DNA of 64,000 nucleotides. Origin: JAEYOM01 sp036260935. Lineage in GTDB: Bacteria; Bacillota; Clostridia; Acetivibrionales; DTU013. The notes below the pieces were generated by a model that was not told the DNA's origin, did not search any database, and was given only the letters and a program-made list of their open reading frames with translations. Below, piece by piece: positions 51,681 to 61,092 of the stretch; within the stretch, counting starts at the first letter, position 1, and the number at the start of each line of letters is the position of its first letter. The stretch covers positions 60,159 to 124,158 of the forward strand of contig DATALQ010000002.1 of NCBI GenBank assembly GCA_036260935.1. The letters run 5' to 3'. The translations under genes were made by a program, and so were the position numbers.

Positions 51681-52921
51681 GCAACTGGTTCAGGAAAGAT
51701 CTTAAAATAAAAATAATATCAGTTCTGCTTGCGATCTTTTTCTGGGTCTATGTTTCAAACCTGAACAATCCATTTGTCTCGCAGACCTTCTACAATATAC
51801 CCATAACCATTGAAAACCCGAATTATCCCGAGCAGAACGGATTCACGATCAAAAACTCGCTGCGTACTTATGTCGATATAACCATAAGAGGCAGGCAGGA
51901 CGCAGTCAGTAAGGTGAGAGCGACAGATTTTCAGGTGACGCTCGACTTTTCGCAGATCAAGTCGGTCAGCGACAAGAAGCTAAAGCTTTCGGAACCTATA
52001 TGCACCCAGAAGGATGTCGTCATTGAATCCTACAACCCGCAATATATAGATATCCAGCTTGACAGAAACAAATCCAGCGTGTTCCCGGTCGATCTCAAGC
52101 CCAATATAACTATGAAGGAAGGCTATGTGCTGGTCGGCACGACTGTGACGCCGGATCCGATGCCTATCAATGGAGAAGAATCGCTCATAGACACTATAGG
52201 CACGGTTAAAGCAAGCTTCGATATAAAGGATCTTGACAGGGATGCCACGAAACAGGCCCAGTGCATCGTCTATGACAAGAACGGCAAGGAAATAAAGAGT
52301 CTCAGTAATGTATTCAAGGTAACGGTCAAACTCGAGGTCGCAAAGCAGATTCCGGTTTCGCTGGTAACAAGGGGGAGACTTGCCTCGGATTATGTTGAAA
52401 CGCTTAGGGTTATCGATCCTGTGAACGTGCTTGTCACAGGCCCGGTAGACACCCTTGCCAATATGAAGGACATCAAGACTGAGCAGGTCGATATCGACAA
52501 ACTCAGCAGTAACTTGACAACCAAGGCCTCGCTGGTTTTGCCGGAGGGCGTCAAACTTGTGAGTCCTACAAAGGATATTACGGTCAACATAAGTGTGGAA
52601 AAGCTCATTACAAAAGATATAACGCTTACAAATAGTGAAATATCGATACTAAACGCAAATAACGACGGAACGCTTGTATATAAGATAAGTCCGGAAAGTG
52701 TTCTGCTGCAGTTCAAGGGCAGGCAGTCGGACCTCCAGGCGATCGGAACGGATATGCTGCGTCCTGCGGTCGATGTTTCCAGCCTGATGGAGGGCACCCA
52801 CAGGCTGCCGCTGAATATTTCACTGCCGTCTCAGGCAAAACTAGTAAAGCCGGTCGAGATAGAAGTGAGGATCGAGAAGGTATCACAGACCAATCCGGCT
52901 GAAAATCCACCCATACCATAA
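51677..52921 (+). CDS. cdaR: CdaA regulatory protein CdaR (YbbR-domain)
   Basis: 414 residues if started at GTG 51677, which overlaps the cdaA stop as GTGA and has GGAGGGG 9 bases upstream; an ATG at 51659 would overlap cdaA more. One membrane helix (KIISVLLAIFFWVYVSNL, residues 10-28) places the rest outside the cell. Four YbbR repeats of about 85 residues follow; the repeated IxIExxN/VxVTGP-like strand patterns are visible (for example INVLVTGPVDTLANMK-like). It binds CdaA and modulates cyclase activity. The C-terminus is Pro-rich. Confidence 0.94.
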   Translation: MSNWFRKDLKIKIISVLLAIFFWVYVSNLNNPFVSQTFYNIPITIENPNYPEQNGFTIKNSLRTYVDITIRGRQDAVSKVRATDFQVTLDFSQIKSVSDKKLKLSEPICTQKDVVIESYNPQYIDIQLDRNKSSVFPVDLKPNITMKEGYVLVGTTVTPDPMPINGEESLIDTIGTVKASFDIKDLDRDATKQAQCIVYDKNGKEIKSLSNVFKVTVKLEVAKQIPVSLVTRGRLASDYVETLRVIDPVNVLVTGPVDTLANMKDIKTEQVDIDKLSSNLTTKASLVLPEGVKLVSPTKDITVNISVEKLITKDITLTNSEISILNANNDGTLVYKISPESVLLQFKGRQSDLQAIGTDMLRPAVDVSSLMEGTHRLPLNISLPSQAKLVKPVEIEVRIEKVSQTNPAENPPIP

Positions 52922-53019
52922 AAGGGGTAGGCTGGTTAGGCCAGGGAAAGTGGAAGTATATTCGGATATGCAGGTATGGGTCTGAAGAAATTGCAGGCTT
53001 GTTTAACGAAGGTGTACAT

Positions 53020-54606
53020 ATGAAACTGATGTTGACCGAACTGAGGCTGCCTTTCGAGCTTGATTATACAGAATTGAAAAGCATGGCGGCACGGAAGCTG
53101 GGCGTTAGTGTAAATGATTTTACAGCATTCAAAATCATAAAAGAAGCGATAGATGCAAGAAGAAAACCCGACATAAGCCGGGTTTATTCCATTTTGGCGG
53201 AAATTCCGGAGGGCCGTCGCTTTAAAAAAAGCGACAATGTCCGAATAGTTCAGGACGAACCGGAGGAACCGGTCATTCCCGGCAGTGTAAGGCTGGACGG
53301 AAGGCCTGTCGTAGTCGGCAGCGGACCTGCTGGAATATTTGCGGCGCTTACACTTGCCGGCGCCGGGTACAGGCCGATAGTACTCGAACGCGGCATGGCA
53401 GTTGAAGACAGGGCTACCTTGGTCGACATTTACTGGAAGGGAGGCGTGCTGGATCCGGAATGTAACGTTCAGTTCGGTGAAGGCGGCGCGGGCACGTTTT
53501 CAGACGGCAAGCTTACCACCAGGATAAACGACAGGCGCTGCGAAAATGTTTTGAGAATGTACCATGAAGCCGGTGCGCCTGAAGAGATATTGTACAGGGC
53601 AAAACCGCACATAGGCTCGGACAGGCTCAGACAGGTCGTAGCCAATATGCGGCGAAAGGTCATAGAGCTCGGAGGAGAGGTGCGATTCGGCGCGAAGGTC
53701 ACTTCTCTCTCAATCCATAACGGACGTGTGATCGGGGTCGCCATAAATGGGACAGAGGAGATAAAAGCAGGCGCAGTAGTGCTTGCGGTTGGTCACAGTG
53801 CCAGGGACACCTTTGCTTCGCTTTTGCAGAACGGTGTGACGATGGTGCGAAAGCCATTTTCGATAGGTGTGCGGATAGAACATCCGCAGGAAATAATAAA
53901 CCAGACTCAGTATGGCAGGCCAGACGCAGCCGCAATACTGGGGGCTGCGGATTACCAGCTTTTTTACAAGACCGGGGGAAGAACGGCTTATACTTTCTGT
54001 ATGTGTCCGGGCGGAGTCGTTGTAGCCTCGGCTTCCGAACCTGAAACCATAGTTACCAATGGAATGAGCTATTTTGCACGGGACAGGGAGAATGCAAACA
54101 GCGCATTTGTAGTGTCCGTAGGGCCGGAGGATTTCGAGGGCAGCCATGTTTTGGCCGGCGTAGAATTCCAGCGCTTATGGGAAAAGAAGGCCTATCTTGC
54201 GGGAGGCGGCATGGGTGCCGCGCCTGTTCAGAGGCTTGGCGATTTTTTGAATGACCGGGCGTCAACCGCGCTGGTGAGCATTAAGCCCAGCTATACGGGA
54301 GATACTGCATTGTCCGATCTCAATTCATGCCTTCCGGTATCAGTTACTGCGGCCATGAAAGAGGCAGTGCCCTATTTTGACCGTCGGCTGAAGGGCTTTT
54401 CAAATGCTGACGCAATACTGACCGGAGTCGAAACAAGAACCTCTTCGCCGGTAAGAATGGTCAGGGGCGATTCGCTGGAGGCAGTCGGTATAGGAGGCCT
54501 GTATCCGGCAGGCGAAGGCGCAGGCTATGCGGGAGGCATCGTAAGCGCCGCGGTCGACGGGATGCGGGTTGCCGAGCAGATCATCCGCACCTATGCCCAG
54601 CCATAG
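53020..54606 (+). CDS. FAD-dependent dehydrogenase of the COG2509 type
   Basis: 528 residues from ATG 53020 (GAAGGTGTACAT site). An N-terminal region of about 90 residues (LTELRLPFELDYTELKSMAA) precedes the dinucleotide-binding motif VVVGSGPAGIFAALTLAG near 97-115. The segment GGVLDPECNVQFGEGGAGTF and the end VGIGGLYPAGEGAGYAGGI are characteristic of this uncharacterised flavoprotein family. It is often found near cdaR/glmM in clostridia, which suggests a cell-envelope role, but the reaction is unknown. Confidence 0.9.
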   Translation: MKLMLTELRLPFELDYTELKSMAARKLGVSVNDFTAFKIIKEAIDARRKPDISRVYSILAEIPEGRRFKKSDNVRIVQDEPEEPVIPGSVRLDGRPVVVGSGPAGIFAALTLAGAGYRPIVLERGMAVEDRATLVDIYWKGGVLDPECNVQFGEGGAGTFSDGKLTTRINDRRCENVLRMYHEAGAPEEILYRAKPHIGSDRLRQVVANMRRKVIELGGEVRFGAKVTSLSIHNGRVIGVAINGTEEIKAGAVVLAVGHSARDTFASLLQNGVTMVRKPFSIGVRIEHPQEIINQTQYGRPDAAAILGAADYQLFYKTGGRTAYTFCMCPGGVVVASASEPETIVTNGMSYFARDRENANSAFVVSVGPEDFEGSHVLAGVEFQRLWEKKAYLAGGGMGAAPVQRLGDFLNDRASTALVSIKPSYTGDTALSDLNSCLPVSVTAAMKEAVPYFDRRLKGFSNADAILTGVETRTSSPVRMVRGDSLEAVGIGGLYPAGEGAGYAGGIVSAAVDGMRVAEQIIRTYAQP

Positions 54607-54639
54607 GTAATATTTGATTTAAAAGAATTCAGGCAGTTC

Positions 54640-54780
54640 AAAAAGTATAAAACAACTTAGAACCGCTTAGAACAGTTCATTAAATTTTAGTCAGTTTTGT
54701 CAGTTTAAATCAGTTTAAATCAGCTTAGGACAGCTTAGAGCAGCTTAGAACAGTTAAAATTAGTTTTAATCAGTCGAACA
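54640..54780. repeat. 10-bp tandem repeats before the propeller gene
   Basis: CAGCTTAGAA / CAGTTTAAAT-like units, about 12 copies, filling most of the gap between the flavoprotein and the next gene. Confidence 0.8.
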
Positions 54781-54802
54781 GTTCAAAAGACTGGAGAAGG
54801 TT

Positions 54803-56290
54803 ATGAAAAAGATCAGATTTCTGATTCCGCTCATAATAATAGCAGCCCTGGCGATAACGGTTTTCGCGCTGGAACAGCCACGTCTGCTGACTACGGCCCA
54901 AACCGTGGCGCCAGCCGCGACTCAGTCCGCAGAACAAACCACAGTTCAAATTACTTCTCAAACCGTAGCATATCCTGTAACTCAGCCCGCATCCGCAAAG
55001 TCCACAGTACAGCCCACGGGTCAAGAAACTACACAGCCTACAGCCCAAACCACAACCCAAACCACAGCTCAAACCACAACACAGCCCGCAGCACAGCCCA
55101 CAGCCGCGCAAAATACGACAACCGATATTGTCGCCATAAACGGCATCTCCGTCGATCGCAAAAGGCTTATCGACAACCTCGATAAGACTACTGATGAAAC
55201 AATTAATTATGCATATGGGCAGTCAACTGACAACATAACGATAGGAAATGTATATGAAGGCAATTTTTCCGACAGCGGAAAGCCCGAACTGCTAGTCATA
55301 TTCAAACTCCTCGGAATGCCTCATGCGGGCGGTCTGGATTGCTCGGTCACGGCTCTGTATGACAGGAACACGTTGGAACTAATCTCACAAAAAACCTTCC
55401 CCTATGACGAGTGCAAGTTCGCTGTTCATAGCGATAATAAACAGAGGGGCTACCTACTTTTTGTAGGCTCGACTACCTATCAGGGGCGCAGCCAGTACAT
55501 ACTGCTGTTGTACAGGCCCGGCGGGAACTGGGAAGAAGTCTTTTCCGCCAAGCCTCGGGTCATCAGCGAGCTCCTCGACGACGAAAACAACATCAAGTAT
55601 GAGCTGAAGGATGACGGCAGCGTTTGGGTTTACCGGCCGGCTTCCTTCGACGAAGAGTCGCATCAGTTCAAATGGCGGCACGTATACAGCCTTGTATGGA
55701 ACATGGATACATGCACGCTCGATGAAACAGTACCGAAAACGTACACGGATGCAGATGGTAACAAGGTCGTCGACGCCGTGTCTGTTTCTCCGGACGGCAA
55801 ATATGCCATTTCTGTAATACATGAAAGCGGCAGGGTGTTTCTTTATGACATAGAAAAAAACATGCTGGCAGGCGAATTTTACATGCCTGCGCAGGATTTT
55901 GGGTTCTTGTGGTCGCCGAACAGTAAAAGGGTCTGTGTAACCAGGACGGCAAGGGTCTGGATCGAAAGCAGCGTTATTGACGCCGTATCGCTGAAATCGG
56001 CCCATATAACCGCCAAAGAAGTGCTCGATGCATTTAGCAGCGCTCATATTAAGCTCGATTACAACCTAAATGATAATCGCCCCGATCCGTATATCACCCC
56101 TATAGAATGGTCGCCGGACGGAAAGAAGATACTCATGTTCTACCAGTGGACAGATACCGAATACAACAGGCAAAGCGGCATTTTCATATATAATACGGTG
56201 TCGGGAGGCATTTCCCGGATGACCCGAAATGAGGCAGAGGCGGAGGGTGGTAATTTGCCTTACGTCAAACCATATAAATTCAAATGGTAG
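54803..56290 (+). CDS. Membrane-anchored extracytoplasmic protein with Thr/Gln stalk and propeller-like domain
   Basis: 495 residues from ATG 54803 (GGAGAAGGTT site). A signal/anchor segment (FLIPLIIIAALAITVFAL) is followed by a stalk (25-112) built from TAQTT/QPTAQ-like repeats. From about residue 120 to 495 there are TolB/WD40-like blades, for example VSVSPDGKYAISVIHESGRV, FGFLWSPNSKRVCVTRTA and IEWSPDGKKILMFYQWTD. It probably binds a ligand or partner in the cell wall. It lies between a flavoprotein and glmM in the envelope cluster. No enzyme motif is seen. Confidence 0.8.
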   Translation: MKKIRFLIPLIIIAALAITVFALEQPRLLTTAQTVAPAATQSAEQTTVQITSQTVAYPVTQPASAKSTVQPTGQETTQPTAQTTTQTTAQTTTQPAAQPTAAQNTTTDIVAINGISVDRKRLIDNLDKTTDETINYAYGQSTDNITIGNVYEGNFSDSGKPELLVIFKLLGMPHAGGLDCSVTALYDRNTLELISQKTFPYDECKFAVHSDNKQRGYLLFVGSTTYQGRSQYILLLYRPGGNWEEVFSAKPRVISELLDDENNIKYELKDDGSVWVYRPASFDEESHQFKWRHVYSLVWNMDTCTLDETVPKTYTDADGNKVVDAVSVSPDGKYAISVIHESGRVFLYDIEKNMLAGEFYMPAQDFGFLWSPNSKRVCVTRTARVWIESSVIDAVSLKSAHITAKEVLDAFSSAHIKLDYNLNDNRPDPYITPIEWSPDGKKILMFYQWTDTEYNRQSGIFIYNTVSGGISRMTRNEAEAEGGNLPYVKPYKFKW

Positions 56291-56309
56291 AAAGCCCGTG
56301 GCAAAGGCT

Positions 56310-56422
56310 ATCGGTAAAAGCTAACGGCAAGAGCAAACGGTAAAAGCAAACAGCAAAAGCAAAAAGCAAACAGCAAAAGCAAACGGTAAAAGCTAACGGC
56401 AAAAGCAAACAGTAAAAGCTCA
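56310..56422. repeat. 12-13-bp tandem repeats before glmM
   Basis: About nine units of GGCAAAAGCAAAC-like sequence. The remaining gap to glmM (56423-56583) has a degenerate TATAAT at 56489-56494 that may serve glmM. Confidence 0.8.
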
Positions 56423-56583
56423 GAGGGGAATGGCCAGCATACTGGTAATTCTTTACCAAAAACAGTTGAGTAAGGCTGTGTGAAAAGGTATAATTGTAAC
56501 TGGTGTGCTCAGATAGGAATATTTCATATGTTGATGATAGAGTACATAAATACGGCAAGAACTTAAATTCAGGGGGATACCAA

Positions 56584-57933
56584 ATGGCAAGACTATTCGG
56601 AACGGATGGGGTCAGGGGCGTAGCAAATTCAGAACTTACGGCGCAATTGGCGTATAAACTCGGGCAGGCCGGCGCGTACGTGCTAGCGGGCGAAACAAAG
56701 CATACACCCAAAATACTGGTCGGCATGGATACTAGGATTTCGGGCCACCTGCTGGAAGCGGCTCTGGTTGCAGGAATATGTTCCGTCGGAGCTGAGGCGG
56801 TGTGTCTCGACGTGATACCGACGCCCGCAGTGGCTTATCTGACTAGGCTCTATAAAGCGGATGCCGGCGTTGTGATTTCTGCATCTCATAATCCATATGA
56901 ATTCAACGGCATCAAATTTTTCGATTCCAGAGGCTATAAGCTGCCTGACAGCATCGAGGACAGGATAGAAGATCTGATAAAAAACGGACAGGATTCGATC
57001 CCTCTGCCTACCGGAGATGGCGTCGGCAGAAAAAGCAACGGAGAGAATGCTTTAAGGGATTATGTCAATTTTCTTAAGGGGACGATAGACTGCGGCCTGA
57101 AGGGGTTGAAAATCGCTGTCGACTGTGCAAACGGCGCTTCATACAAGGCTGCTCCCGCCGTATTCACCGAGCTTGGAGCAGAGGTTTCAGTCATACACAA
57201 TAATCCGGACGGAATAAATATTAATCATAATTGCGGCTCCACGCACATGTCTTCGCTAAAGGAACATGTCAGGGCTTACGGCGCCGATCTCGGCTTTGCC
57301 TTCGACGGCGACGCGGATAGAATGCTTGCGGTGGATGAAAACGGCCAGTTGGTGGACGGCGATCAGGTCATGGCGATAATAGGCCTGGCACTCAAGAATG
57401 ACGGACGTCTCCCCAAGGATACCATAGTTGCCACGGTTATGAGCAACCTCGGTTTCGACATAATGGCGCATAACAACGCTCTGAAACTTGTCAAGACAAA
57501 GGTTGGAGACCGGTATGTACTTGAAGAGATGCTGGATAAGGGCTATATACTCGGCGGGGAACAATCGGGGCACGTCATATTTCTTGAACACAACACTACC
57601 GGAGACGGCCTTTTGACGGCGCTGCAGCTGTTAGCCGTGCTGAAAACCTCGGGAAGAAAGCTTTCTGAGCTTGCATCGGTGATGAAGGTACTGCCCCAGG
57701 TGTTGAAAAACGCAAGAGTTAAAAATGAAAACAAGCACAGCTATATGGAAGACGAAGTGGTGGCAAAGCTGTGCCGCGAGCTCGAGGAGGAATTCCACGG
57801 CGAGGGCAGGGTGCTTATACGGCCTTCCGGAACGGAGCCTCTCGTACGCGTCATGATAGAAGGCAACGATAAGGATTACATCACGCGGCGGGCTGCCGAA
57901 TTGGCGGAGATAATAGAGAAGCGGCTGGGTTAG
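56584..57933 (+). CDS. glmM: Phosphoglucosamine mutase
   Basis: It converts glucosamine 6-phosphate to glucosamine 1-phosphate for peptidoglycan precursors. 449 residues from ATG 56584 (CAGGGGGATACCAA site). The start MARLFGTDGVRG is diagnostic of GlmM. The catalytic phosphoserine is S101 in VVISASHNPYEFNG; the metal loop is FAFDGDADRMLAVDENG (near 240); the sugar-binding loop is LGGEQSGH; the phosphate-binding loop is RPSGTEPLVRVM. Upstream c-di-AMP genes are functionally linked, since CdaA and GlmM interact in other Firmicutes. Confidence 0.97.
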   Translation: MARLFGTDGVRGVANSELTAQLAYKLGQAGAYVLAGETKHTPKILVGMDTRISGHLLEAALVAGICSVGAEAVCLDVIPTPAVAYLTRLYKADAGVVISASHNPYEFNGIKFFDSRGYKLPDSIEDRIEDLIKNGQDSIPLPTGDGVGRKSNGENALRDYVNFLKGTIDCGLKGLKIAVDCANGASYKAAPAVFTELGAEVSVIHNNPDGININHNCGSTHMSSLKEHVRAYGADLGFAFDGDADRMLAVDENGQLVDGDQVMAIIGLALKNDGRLPKDTIVATVMSNLGFDIMAHNNALKLVKTKVGDRYVLEEMLDKGYILGGEQSGHVIFLEHNTTGDGLLTALQLLAVLKTSGRKLSELASVMKVLPQVLKNARVKNENKHSYMEDEVVAKLCRELEEEFHGEGRVLIRPSGTEPLVRVMIEGNDKDYITRRAAELAEIIEKRLG

Positions 57934-57960
57934 AGCCATTTACCGAAAAGCAGCAACAGA

Positions 57961-58035
57961 TATCAAAAGTAGCCGAGCTTATTAAAAGTAGCCGAGCTTA
58001 TTAAAGTAGCAGAGCTTATTAAAAGTAGCAGCACA
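57961..58035. repeat. 19-bp tandem repeats after glmM
   Basis: Three and a half copies of AAAAGTAGCCGAGCTTATT (starts at 57965, 57984 and on), located between the glmM stop and the terminator. Confidence 0.85.
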
Positions 58036-58041
58036 TATAAC

Positions 58042-58067
58042 AAGAGGCAGGTCACCCCGCCTCTTTA
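58042..58067. terminator. Terminator between glmM and the convergent LbH gene
   Basis: AAGAGGC-AGG-TCAC-CCC-GCCTCTT hairpin followed by TTAATATT; the stem could serve both convergent genes, although T-runs are short. Confidence 0.65.
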
Positions 58068-58070
58068 ATA

Positions 58071-58730
58071 TTACCTTCTTGCGACCAGCTCGCCGTTATT
58101 CTTAAGGATATGGTTTTCCGGCACATAGCCTCTTACCGGTGTGAGCGGGTATACTATGCTGTTCTTTCCGATCACTGTTCCCGGATTGAGCACCGAATTA
58201 CAGCCGACCTCCGAATTGTCGCCCACCATGGCCCCGAACTTTCGCAGGCCGGTATCTATGCAAGCCTCGCCGACCTTAACGCTGACATTGCCGCCGTTGG
58301 ACTTAAGGTTGGAACAGATCACACCTGCTCCCAAATGCGACTTGTATCCCAGTATCGAATCGCCGACATAGTTGAAATGCGGCACCTGAACCCTGTTGAA
58401 AAGTAGTGAATTCTTCAACTCTGTCGAATTTCCTATGGTAACTTCGTTTCCGATAATGACGTTTTCACGGATAAAGGCGCACTGCCTGAGCTCACAGTTA
58501 TAACCGATGATTGCCGGACCCTTTATCAATACAGTCTTAGCTATCGTCGTACCCTTGCCGACCCAGACGGCTTCCTCGATTCTTTCAAAGTTTGAAGGCA
58601 GCGTTTTAGCAAACTCCAGCAGGAAGGCCTTTATTTTTGGCAGTGCCTCCCACGGGTACTTAAGACCGTCGAATATGGACCTTTCATAGCATTCATCAAG
58701 GTTGTACAGGCTTTCTATAGTCAGGTTCAT
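58071..58730 (-). CDS. Left-handed beta-helix (hexapeptide) acyltransferase-like protein, GlmU C-terminus-like
   Basis: 219 residues. Hexapeptide rungs are clear: VWVGKGTTIAKTVLIKGPAI, then VIIGNEVTIGNSTELKNSLL, then GAMVGDNSEVGCNSVLNPGT. It resembles the C-terminal acetyltransferase half of GlmU, but the nucleotidyltransferase half is absent, and the N-terminal 55 residues are a short helical region. It may acetylate an amino sugar phosphate or be a structural relative. The ribosome site is AAAGGATAG. It is the second gene of a minus-strand pair with the ATPase gene upstream of it and converges on glmM, so a link to amino-sugar metabolism is likely. Confidence 0.85.
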   Translation of the reverse strand: MNLTIESLYNLDECYERSIFDGLKYPWEALPKIKAFLLEFAKTLPSNFERIEEAVWVGKGTTIAKTVLIKGPAIIGYNCELRQCAFIRENVIIGNEVTIGNSTELKNSLLFNRVQVPHFNYVGDSILGYKSHLGAGVICSNLKSNGGNVSVKVGEACIDTGLRKFGAMVGDNSEVGCNSVLNPGTVIGKNSIVYPLTPVRGYVPENHILKNNGELVARR

Positions 58731-58782
58731 TTTTTCTATCCTTTCAGTTCTTATTAATAAAAATATAATATAATATTTTTTA

Positions 58783-59529
58783 TTATTCTGACAGCATTAA
58801 TTCCCTAAGCATTTTATCCCTGTTGTTGATAAAGGCTTTCATGATCTGAAAATGCCCGGTTTCTTCATATGTAACCCTGCTGATACCGTCGCCTATTTCA
58901 TAGATGAAGGAGTCGGGATAACCCATTATAATCGGAGAATGCGTCGCTATAATGAACTGTGAATCCATATTTATCAGATCATGCATACGGGCGACCAGCG
59001 ACATCTGTCTCGACGGCGACAGCGCGGCTTCCGGTTCATCCAGGATATACAGGCCTTTTCCCCTTAACCTGTTTTGGAACAATGCGAAAAAGGATTCGCC
59101 GTGGGACTGCTCATGCAGTGAAATCCCGCCGTACGCGGCTAAGATGGGCGAACCCAAACCCGGCTCAGCATCCAGCTCTTCTATATTAGAAGCCACGTTA
59201 TAAAAGCTTTCAGCCCGCAGAAAATAACCGTCGCGCGGGCGTTTGCAGCCCTTTATTATTTTTATTGAGCGGTACAGGTCAGAATGTGACTCCTTCGTTG
59301 AAAATGAGAAATTCCTCGATCCGCCTTCCGGGTTAAAGCCATAAGCTGTAGCAACCGCTTCGAGTATGGTCGATTTTCCAGTGCCGTTCTCTCCTACGAA
59401 GTAAGTGACTTTGGGGTGCAGCTCGATATCGTCCAGTGCGCTGACCGCAGGCAGGCAGAACGGATATTTGCTCATATCCGGTATCAACTCTTTTTTCAAT
59501 CCAATGCTTTTGATATATTGATCCGTCAT
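58783..59529 (-). CDS. AAA family ATPase (SMC/ABC-like ATP-binding protein)
   Basis: 248 residues from the ATG at 59529, which follows GGAAGAGGGATCGTTT; a longer frame upstream has no ribosome site. Walker A is YFVGENGTGKSTILEAVA (about residues 45-62), the signature-like region is YGGISLHEQSHGES, Walker B is GLYILDEPEAALSPSRQ, and a switch His is in IIATHSPIIM. This is the AAA_21/OLD-like standalone type found alone or in defence or repair loci; role unknown. It is divergent from the glmS ribozyme transcript and is followed by the LbH gene 52 bp downstream. Confidence 0.85.
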   Translation of the reverse strand: MTDQYIKSIGLKKELIPDMSKYPFCLPAVSALDDIELHPKVTYFVGENGTGKSTILEAVATAYGFNPEGGSRNFSFSTKESHSDLYRSIKIIKGCKRPRDGYFLRAESFYNVASNIEELDAEPGLGSPILAAYGGISLHEQSHGESFFALFQNRLRGKGLYILDEPEAALSPSRQMSLVARMHDLINMDSQFIIATHSPIIMGYPDSFIYEIGDGISRVTYEETGHFQIMKAFINNRDKMLRELMLSE

Positions 59530-59621
59530 AAACGATCCCTCTTCCGACACCAGTATTTTATCATAACGCTGCACTAATTCACACCTTCTTAAATATTTGG
59601 AAAATGTTAAACATTTTTGAT

Positions 59622-59651
59622 TTGACAATTCACTTTGTTTTTGAATATACT
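59622..59651 (+). promoter_or_regulatory. Promoter of the glmS-ribozyme transcript
   Basis: TTGACA (59622-59627), 18-bp spacer, TATACT (59646-59651), predicted start near 59658, about 60 nt before the ribozyme cleavage site. Confidence 0.85.
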
Positions 59652-59719
59652 AAAAGTGAAGAATTTGAATCAGGATTTTTTACCCGGAAAGTGAGGGTTG
59701 CTTAAAGGGTATAAGAAAA

Positions 59720-59960
59720 GCGCCAGGACGCGACTGAATCGTGAAGCGCAGTAAAATATCTGCCGTTACCGGAAAGCCCGGTAAAATCATGAAACAGTTC
59801 GTCGACGAGGGGAAGGAGGTCACGGTTCCGGTTTCACAGGGATCGTGAGTTATCGAAAGATTCGGCGGAAACCTTCCGGTTGGCTACGATCGCAGAGCTC
59901 TATCAAAAATTGCGGGAAACTGCAAAACAAAGTGAGTTCGAGTGGCAATCCTGCAAGTAT
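59720..59960 (+). ncRNA. glmS self-cleaving ribozyme / GlcN6P riboswitch
   Basis: A glucosamine-6-phosphate-dependent ribozyme. The cleavage-site consensus A-GCGCCAGG is present, with the cut predicted between A59719 and G59720. The core follows: GTCGACGAGGGGAAGGAGGT, then TATCGAAAGATTCGGCGGAA and CCTTCCGGTTG, as in Bacillus glmS ribozymes; the P3/P4-type part with GCAAAACAAAGTGAG ends near 59960. An inserted hairpin (TACCGG...CCGGTA, near 59774-59794) enlarges P1/P2. High GlcN6P would cut the mRNA and lower GlmS. Unusually, glmS itself starts 1.1 kb downstream, behind another gene. Confidence 0.92.
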
Positions 59961-60039
59961 CTTATCAAATTCTCATTTAAATAAATAGAATAATGGAAAT
60001 GAACGACGCTGGACGAATTGGTTTGCCTAAGGCTTGTTG

Positions 60040-60235
60040 AGCCGTGTCCGGGCATTATAGGCATAGGGCAATAACGGGCTTTACAGTTGCAGCAGGCCTA
60101 TAGTTGTAACATGCCTTGCTGCGAAAGTAAGCTATATTGCTGTAACAGGCCTTACCACTATAACAAGGCTTACAGCCTTAATGGCCTATAGCCGGCAGGC
60201 CTTACCGCCATAACATGCCGTAAAGTCTTGGCAGC
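60040..60235. repeat. Degenerate about 20-bp tandem repeats between ribozyme and HAD gene
   Basis: About nine units of the type ATAACAGGCCTTACAGCTGT, more decayed at the 5' end. They separate the ribozyme from the first ORF of its transcript. 60236-60400 holds no gene that I can support. Confidence 0.75.
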
Positions 60236-60414
60236 GCCCCACTTAAGCCTTGTCGGGCGTATTGAGGCATACTCGGGTTTGTGTCTGGCACAACCGCTAT
60301 GCTTGCATATTGGTGCTGTAGTTCTCCATATGTGGGCAATATCGGGCATATTATCGAAGACTGATATAGCGTTTTGTCCAGGTCGTCCAGGTCGGTTCCT
60401 TGGAAAGGTCGATC

Positions 60415-61092
60415 ATGAAAAAGAGAAAAACGGTTATTTTCGATAATGACGGCGTTCTTTTCAGGACGGAAACCGTCGATATAACAGCAATAAACAAAGC
60501 ATTGGTATTGCATGGCTTTGAGGAAAAAAGCCCGGCGGATATACTGGACTGCTTCGGGGTCACACTGGAAGAAATGTGCGAGGGAAGATTCGGCATCACG
60601 GATCCTGTTGAAAGGAAAAGCTTCATGGAGGACGTGATGCGTTTCGAACAGGGTGAGATAGCGCATAACGGCCTGATGTACGAGGGAGCTCCGGAGTTTA
60701 TCAAGCGGCTTAAGCTAAAAGGCTACACCATCTGCTTGTGTTCTAACGGTTCGTACAGCTATGTAAGCGCTATCATGGGCAAATTTGGGCTGCTGAAGAT
60801 GTTCGACGAGATATGGGCGGCGAAGGATGGGTTCAGCAAATCGCAGGCCGTAGCGTGCCTTGCGGAAAAATATTCGGACGGGCGCTTTTTAATGGTAGGC
60901 GACAGAAGTATCGACATCGACGCAGGCAGGGACAGTGGTGCAATAACGATCGGCACGTTGTACGGTTTCGGTGGAAACGAGCCGTATGCGGCGGATTACA
61001 CAGCTGGTAGCATTGCCGAGCTGGAACAGGTTATTTATTCGATATTCGAAGATGAATTTAATGTGAAGGAGAGTCAGTTATGTGTGGAATAG
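60415..61092 (+). CDS. HAD-superfamily hydrolase (subfamily IA) between ribozyme and glmS
   Basis: 225 residues from ATG 60415 (GGAAAGG site, 6-base spacing). HAD motifs: FDNDGVLFRTE (motif I with catalytic Asp and the general acid), CLCSNGSYSYV (motif II), K-containing helix near SKSQAVACL, and MVGDRSIDIDAGRDSGA (motif IV). A small helical cap (residues 20-90) is of the phosphoglycolate phosphatase/beta-phosphoglucomutase type. Its end overlaps the glmS start by 13 bp, so it is translationally coupled to glmS and lies under the same ribozyme. A substrate in amino-sugar phosphate metabolism is an attractive inference, not shown. Confidence 0.9.
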   Translation: MKKRKTVIFDNDGVLFRTETVDITAINKALVLHGFEEKSPADILDCFGVTLEEMCEGRFGITDPVERKSFMEDVMRFEQGEIAHNGLMYEGAPEFIKRLKLKGYTICLCSNGSYSYVSAIMGKFGLLKMFDEIWAAKDGFSKSQAVACLAEKYSDGRFLMVGDRSIDIDAGRDSGAITIGTLYGFGGNEPYAADYTAGSIAELEQVIYSIFEDEFNVKESQLCVE